Positions 60,175-64,000 of a stretch of 64,000 nucleotides of DNA are shown in pieces; within the stretch, counting starts at the first letter, position 1, and every line of letters begins with the position of its first letter. The notes beneath the pieces are model-generated. The model was not told where the DNA came from, did no database searches, and saw nothing but the letters and a program-made list of their open reading frames with translations. The stretch covers positions 1-64,000 of the forward strand of contig CAJTMA010000010.1 of NCBI GenBank assembly GCA_910577205.1, in the 5' to 3' direction. This DNA is from an uncultured Alphaproteobacteria bacterium. Lineage in GTDB: Bacteria; Pseudomonadota; Alphaproteobacteria; RF32; CAG-239. The position numbers and the translations under genes were made by a program.

Positions 60175-60753
60175 ATGACGCGTAATAATGAATTCGGCCG
60201 CAGCATGATTGAGATTTTAGGAGTCTTGGCGATTATCGGTATGGTAACGATGTCCATCAGCAAGCTGATTGGCAGTATGCATGACCGTTATAAAGTCAGC
60301 CGGGTTACCCAGCAGATTACCGATTTGCGCAAGAATATCAGCAATCGTTATGTTGCCTATGGGGATTATTCTGTTATTGATGTGCCCGAAATGATTTCCG
60401 GCAAAGTTATTTCCGGAGATATGGTGGAGGGTGAAAATGTGTGGCACGCCTATAATGGCGCGGTAGAATTTTCCGGAGATAAAGATACCTATCAGATTAC
60501 ATTCAGAGATTTGCCTCACCGGGTCTGCCTGGAACTGGCGCTGATGAATTGGCAGTTCAACGGTGATTCTGATTTGCTCAGAATAAAAATTAATGATACT
60601 GAGTTTAACTGGCCGGTTATGGCTGGCGCGGGAAGCAAAGAAATGCCGGTAAGCATCGGCGATGCAGCGGCGGCTTGCGTCATCTTGCCGACGGAAGATA
60701 AACCCGGTGCGATTATTGAAGATGATAATGATATAACTTGGACATTCCGCTGA
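60175..60753 (+). CDS. Type IV pilin-like / pseudopilin protein
   Basis: The N-terminus has a class III prepilin signal: a short basic leader, cleavage after G8, then R9-SMI-E13 and a hydrophobic helix (ILGVLAIIGMVTMSISKLI) with Glu at position 5 of the mature protein. The C-terminal 150 residues include a Cys pair (C117, C163) that could form the usual pilin disulfide. GGAGG precedes the ATG. Prepilin peptidase or assembly genes are not in the window. The stop overlaps the fliX start as TGATG, an unusual coupling of a pilin-like gene to a flagellar gene. Confidence 0.85.
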   Translation: MTRNNEFGRSMIEILGVLAIIGMVTMSISKLIGSMHDRYKVSRVTQQITDLRKNISNRYVAYGDYSVIDVPEMISGKVISGDMVEGENVWHAYNGAVEFSGDKDTYQITFRDLPHRVCLELALMNWQFNGDSDLLRIKINDTEFNWPVMAGAGSKEMPVSIGDAAAACVILPTEDKPGAIIEDDNDITWTFR

Positions 60754-61172
60754 TGATTAAAGTTGATGATGTAAATAAAGTTAAGGATTTGGGAACTTCC
60801 AAAACCAGAAAAGCCAGCGGCGGCGAAAGCTTCTCCGCTTATCTGAGCGAAACAATGAAGCCTAAATCCGCGCCGGTGGGCGGAAGTGTCGGCATCAATA
60901 TTGCAGACGGTGTTCTTGCCGCGCAGATGGTTAATGGCGAAGAGGAAAAAGAGCGCCGCAAACTGCTGGTGAAACGCGGGCAGACTCTGTTGGAAAAATT
61001 GGAAGAAATCCGTGACGGCCTGCTGATGGGTTATATTTCCCGTGACCGTTTGATTGAAATTTCACGACAGGTAAAAGACAACCGTTACCAATCGGATGAC
61101 CCGCGCCTGCAAGAGATTTTGAGCGAAATAGAATTGCGAGTCGAAGTTGAATTGGCAAAATTGATGAAATAA
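60753..61172 (+). CDS. fliX: Flagellar assembly regulator FliX
   Basis: FliX in Caulobacter links basal-body assembly to the activator FlbD. The 139-residue protein has the family's Ser/Lys-rich N-terminus and the helical C-terminal domain: KLLVKRGQTLLEKLEEIRDGLLMGYISRDRLIEIS, then DDPRLQEILSEIELRVEVELAKL. I chose ATG 60753, which overlaps the preceding TGA. It is downstream of a pilin-like gene and upstream of dksA. Confidence 0.9.
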   Translation: MIKVDDVNKVKDLGTSKTRKASGGESFSAYLSETMKPKSAPVGGSVGINIADGVLAAQMVNGEEEKERRKLLVKRGQTLLEKLEEIRDGLLMGYISRDRLIEISRQVKDNRYQSDDPRLQEILSEIELRVEVELAKLMK

Positions 61173-61269
61173 GAGGAATAAAAGGACTTTTTTGCTTGCA
61201 GTCAAGAGTTGAAATGAGTATTTTGCTTGCTATATGAACCATTTATTAATTATCCGAAGGAGAGCCGAT

Positions 61270-61701
61270 ATGGATATGGATGCTGCTGTTATTCTTCCGC
61301 CTGACTATGTTCCGTCAGCTGATGAAGAATATATGAACGAGTTACAAATTGAATATTTCCGCCGCAAATTGGTTGAGTGGAAAAAATCTTTGTTGAACCA
61401 GTCGCAAGATACGCTGGAAGATTTGCGCCAAGGCGGTTTGAACCAGCCGGACGATATTGACCGTGCTTCTATGGAAACAGACAAAGCCCTTGACTTGCGC
61501 ACCAAAGACCGTGCCCGCAAGCTGATTAGCAAAATCAATGAAGCCTTAAAACGTATTGAAGACGGCACTTACGGCTATTGCGAAGAAACCGGCGAACCCA
61601 TCGGTCTGGACAGATTGGAAGCCCGCCCGGTTGCCACATTGTCGATTGAAGCGCAGGAACGCCACGAACGGATGGAAAAAACTTACGACGACGAGGCTTA
61701 A
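61270..61701 (+). CDS. dksA: DksA-type RNA polymerase-binding regulator
   Basis: DksA binds in the RNA-polymerase secondary channel and, with ppGpp, adjusts transcription in starvation. The 143-residue protein has the coiled coil (YFRRKLVEWKKSLLNQSQDTLEDL) and the globular TraR/DksA domain, with GTYGYCEETGEPIGLDRLEARPVATLSIEAQE. Only one Cys of the four zinc ligands remains, as is normal for alphaproteobacterial versions. The start at 61270 has GGAG seven bases upstream. Confidence 0.93.
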   Translation: MDMDAAVILPPDYVPSADEEYMNELQIEYFRRKLVEWKKSLLNQSQDTLEDLRQGGLNQPDDIDRASMETDKALDLRTKDRARKLISKINEALKRIEDGTYGYCEETGEPIGLDRLEARPVATLSIEAQERHERMEKTYDDEA

Positions 61702-61709
61702 TCTGTCTG

Positions 61710-62282
61710 ATGGCTGAAAAGAACTTTATTCTGGCTTCGGGATCTGTACCGCGGCGTCAGTTGCTTGAGCAAATCGGTTACACGCCGAAGCAGATTGACC
61801 CTGCGGATATTGATGAAACGACCCGCAAATTTGAAACCCCGACAGCTTATGTCAAACGGATGGCTGTAGAAAAGGCTTCAGTTGTTGCCGCTCGCCATCC
61901 GGGAGAAGTTGTGCTGGCTTGTGATACTGTCGTTGTGGTCGGCAATAAGGTTTTGCACAAGTCCCAAACCCCGGAAGAACAAACAGCCGTAATGGAGCTG
62001 CTGTCCGGCAAGGCTCATCGCGTGTTGAGTGCCGTTTGTGTCATAGATGCATCAGGCCGTCGGGCGCTGCGTTGCGTTGCGACCCGTATCGTTATGAAAA
62101 AGCTGACCCCGGCAGAAATCCGCGCTTATGTTGCCGGCCGTGAATGGGTAGGCTGCTGCGGTTATAAAATTGAGGGCGAATTGGCCGGCTATGTCCGGAA
62201 AATCATCGGCTCTTACAGCGGCGTTGTCGGTCTGCCTTTATATGAAACCAAGAATTTGTTAGATGGTGCAGGTGTAAAATGA
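61710..62282 (+). CDS. maf: Maf-family nucleotide pyrophosphatase
   Basis: Hydrolyses non-canonical nucleoside triphosphates to monophosphates. The 190-residue protein has ASGSVPRRQLL (usually SxSPRR), ACDTVVVV with the catalytic Asp, and GCCGYKIEGELAGYV with the conserved Lys/Glu. The start lies eight bases after dksA. It overlaps rng by 4 bases (ATGA). The maf-rng-yacG order is common in alphaproteobacteria. Confidence 0.94.
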   Translation: MAEKNFILASGSVPRRQLLEQIGYTPKQIDPADIDETTRKFETPTAYVKRMAVEKASVVAARHPGEVVLACDTVVVVGNKVLHKSQTPEEQTAVMELLSGKAHRVLSAVCVIDASGRRALRCVATRIVMKKLTPAEIRAYVAGREWVGCCGYKIEGELAGYVRKIIGSYSGVVGLPLYETKNLLDGAGVK

Positions 62283-63448
62283 GTATTGATACAATAGTTT
62301 ATGAAAAACACAATTCTGCTGCAACTTTGGCTCTGCTGGAAGACGGCAATTTACTGGAATTGATTTTTGCGAATGAAAATGCTGCGGCTGAAGGCAACAT
62401 CTATCTGGGAAGAATTACCCGTAAAATTGAACTGGCTCATGACAAAGTCGGTTTTTTTATAGACATTAATGATGGGCACGATGCTTTTCTGAATGCCGAA
62501 GAATATGGCCTCAAAGATGTCAATTACAACGAAGGGCAGAGCATTGTCGTTCAGGTTTCTCAGGAAAAACGCGCCGAAAAAGGGGCTAAAGTTGTTCGCT
62601 CTATCCAATTTGTCGGCGAGCATATTGTGTATTGCCCGTATCGCATGACGGTTGAAGCTTCTCCGCGCATTGAAGATAAAGAAAAACTTGCGGCTTACCG
62701 GGAAAAAGTTCTGGAACATACTACGGGGCAGGAAGGTTGGATTCTCCGCACCTCTTCGGTCGATGTGCCTTTTGCGGTTATTGCCGCAGAAATGGAAAAT
62801 CTGCGCAATACTTATGATGCGGTTCGCATGAAAGCCCGTTCGGCAAAAGCGCCGGCGCTGCTTTATGCAAAAGCTTCTCCTTTGCAGGAAGAAATTAACC
62901 GTTGTGCTGAAAGCCTGCGCCGGGTGATTGTCAATAATCATAATATTGAGAATGAACTCAAAGAAGAATTTGCCGGCCGGTTTGACATTGATTATATGCC
63001 TGAACCCGTCGAAGAATTGGGGTTGGAAGATGCGATTTCCGATGCCTTGCTGAAAGAAGTCAAACTGCCGTCCGGCGGACGTTTAAGCATTGAAGAAACC
63101 AAAGCCTGTGTCTGTATAGATGTGGACAGCGGTGCAGATAACGGCCGCGGCTCAATTTCTGCGCTTAATCAGGAAGCGGCTGTCGAGATTGCCAAGCAGA
63201 TTCGTTTGCGTAATCTGTCCGGCAAAATTATTATCGATTTCGCAGGTTCTTCAGAATATAAGTTTATCAAACCTGTTCTGGAAACACTTGAAGCCGAATT
63301 GGCTAAAGACAGCAATAAAGGCCGCATTCTGGGGTTAAGCAAAGCCGGCAACGTTGAAGTGGTTCGCGTTCGCCGCCGCCCGACCTTGCAGGATGTATTA
63401 AGCGTTGAGTGCGAATGCTGCCAGGGAACGGGCCGGGTGATGAAATGA
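62279..63448 (+). CDS. rng: Ribonuclease E/G family protein (RNase G-like)
   Basis: Endoribonuclease of the RNase E/G family, 389 residues, lacking the long C-terminal scaffold of RNase E. The N-terminal region contains the S1-like domain (AEGNIYLGRITRKIEL), and the catalytic metal Asp residues appear in CVCIDVDSG and, later, GKIIIDFAG. The C-terminus ends ECECCQGTGRVMK, holding the Cys pair linked to zinc in this family. It is coupled to maf by ATGA and overlaps yacG by 4 bases. Confidence 0.94.
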   Translation: MSIDTIVYEKHNSAATLALLEDGNLLELIFANENAAAEGNIYLGRITRKIELAHDKVGFFIDINDGHDAFLNAEEYGLKDVNYNEGQSIVVQVSQEKRAEKGAKVVRSIQFVGEHIVYCPYRMTVEASPRIEDKEKLAAYREKVLEHTTGQEGWILRTSSVDVPFAVIAAEMENLRNTYDAVRMKARSAKAPALLYAKASPLQEEINRCAESLRRVIVNNHNIENELKEEFAGRFDIDYMPEPVEELGLEDAISDALLKEVKLPSGGRLSIEETKACVCIDVDSGADNGRGSISALNQEAAVEIAKQIRLRNLSGKIIIDFAGSSEYKFIKPVLETLEAELAKDSNKGRILGLSKAGNVEVVRVRRRPTLQDVLSVECECCQGTGRVMK

Positions 63449-63657
63449 GCGACGTCATCAAAACCCATAAATGCCCGATTTGCCATAAAATAGCGCCGGA
63501 AAACAAATATAAGCCTTTCTGCTCCAAACGGTGCGCCGATATAGACTTGGGAAATTGGTTCAGCGAAAGCTATACTGTCCCTGCTGTGGAATTGGATGAT
63601 ACCGAAATTGAACAGCTTCAGGAAGCCTTGGATAAAACGCCAGAAAATGAAGAATAA
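63445..63657 (+). CDS. yacG: YacG-type zinc-ribbon protein
   Basis: A 70-residue protein. It binds zinc through C-P-I-C (residues 10-13) and FCSKRC (residues 26-31), followed by an acidic tail. In E. coli YacG inhibits DNA gyrase. The start ATG 63445 overlaps the rng TGA, so it is coupled. It is the last gene of maf-rng-yacG. Confidence 0.93.
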   Translation: MSDVIKTHKCPICHKIAPENKYKPFCSKRCADIDLGNWFSESYTVPAVELDDTEIEQLQEALDKTPENEE

Positions 63658-63663
63658 TAAGAA

Positions 63664-63680
63664 CCCCGCTTAATGCGGGG
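63664..63680 (+). terminator. Terminator of the maf operon
   Basis: CCCCGC (63664-63669) pairs with GCGGGG (63675-63680) around TTAAT, then CTCTTT. Confidence 0.7.
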
Positions 63681-63689
63681 CTCTTTAGA

Positions 63690-64000
63690 TTAAATATTTT
63701 TGTAAGGAACAAAAAAGAAGCTCGGATTTTTTCCTTTTGCTTTAATTGAATCTCCAGGCGAAACTTGAGAATAGAAAAATGTATATATTTCCTGCCATCC
63801 TGTTCCAGAAACCTCATTTCCGTTAATCATAACATAAGCCCCTTGATTAATAATATCTTGTATTTTGCCGATAATAATACCATAACTGCTGACATAATAG
63901 GTTGAAGAAACAGGATTGATTGATTTCTTTTTACTCCAATCCAAAACCATGTTTTTAACCGCCTCAGATTTTTTTGTGCAGTTAAAGTAAGAGGAATTGA
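63690..64000 (-). CDS. C-terminal part of an unknown gene running off the right edge
   Basis: The frame on the minus strand is open from the stop at 63690-63692 to the window end, without a break upstream of the first ATG (63950), so this is a partial gene rather than a short one. The visible 103 codons include YFNCTKKSEAVKNMVLDWS and the beta-rich stretch YGIIIGKIQDIINQGAYVMINGNEVSG, possibly an SH3-like fold. No family recognised. Confidence 0.55.
   Translation of the reverse strand, partial: NSSYFNCTKKSEAVKNMVLDWSKKKSINPVSSTYYVSSYGIIIGKIQDIINQGAYVMINGNEVSGTGWQEIYTFFYSQVSPGDSIKAKGKNPSFFFVPYKNI

Noticed and set aside
1-64000. CRISPR arrays, insertion sequences or prophage genes
   Set aside because: No regularly spaced repeats of CRISPR size, no transposase, integrase or phage structural motifs were seen on either strand.

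Overview
The window looks like chromosomal DNA of a motile, Gram-negative alphaproteobacterium with anaerobic or fermentative traits. FlbT, FliX, three flagellins and a nearly cysteine-free DksA are alphaproteobacterial markers. BamB, lipoproteins, an outer-membrane beta-barrel and psd/pssA indicate a diderm envelope. The [FeFe]-hydrogenase maturases HydF and HydG indicate hydrogen metabolism. The large class II isoleucyl-tRNA synthetase is a type found in Rickettsiales-like lineages, and the intergenic GTCATTGCGAG-like repeats also recall such genomes. The exact lineage is inference; an uncultured host-associated group would fit.

Layout. 1-3.3 kb: tandem cysteine-rich secreted paralogues. 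3.5-8.5 kb: a Bat (aerotolerance-type) operon of DUF4381, BatA, a BatB/C fusion and BatD. 8.6-11.4 kb: a small protein, tyrS and a divergent anmK-like gene. 11.4-15.5 kb: two small proteins and ileS, which is preceded by a possible isoleucine-rich leader peptide. 15.8-24.6 kb: three very large, charged, repeat-rich proteins of no recognised family; two are clear paralogues with four hydrophobic segments and a calcium-loop-like motif. 24.7-30 kb: alr (minus strand), then tatD-tcdA-hydF-hydG. 30-33.3 kb: unknown proteins and a HAD-like protein without its nucleophile. 33.3-35.5 kb: an ABC-F ATPase and a TerB-like protein (minus strand). 35.6-40 kb: flbT and three tandem flagellins. 40-42.7 kb: a possible RelA/SpoT-fold protein and a Sel1-repeat protein.

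42.7-45.1 kb is an accessory patch: a structured intergenic region, an XRE regulator, a frameshifted ASCH gene, an internally deleted GNAT gene, a nuclease-like protein and tRNA-Leu(UAA). 45.4-57.4 kb is mostly housekeeping: psd-pssA, the conserved TPR-bamB-der block on the minus strand, a membrane protein, a diguanylate cyclase, an RNA m5U methyltransferase, a lipoprotein and transketolase. 57.4-58.7 kb holds a small HTH gene, two candidate non-coding RNAs with their own promoters and terminators, and a cluster of dispersed palindromic repeats. 58.7-64 kb: a lipoprotein, a beta-barrel protein, a pilin-like gene coupled to fliX, dksA, the maf-rng-yacG operon and a gene running off the right edge.

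The best candidates for undescribed biology are the 15.8-24.6 kb large-protein locus, the putative ileS attenuator, the two independent RNAs at 57.7-58.7 kb, and the structured region before the XRE gene. Every functional call rests on reading motifs by eye; no database search was run.
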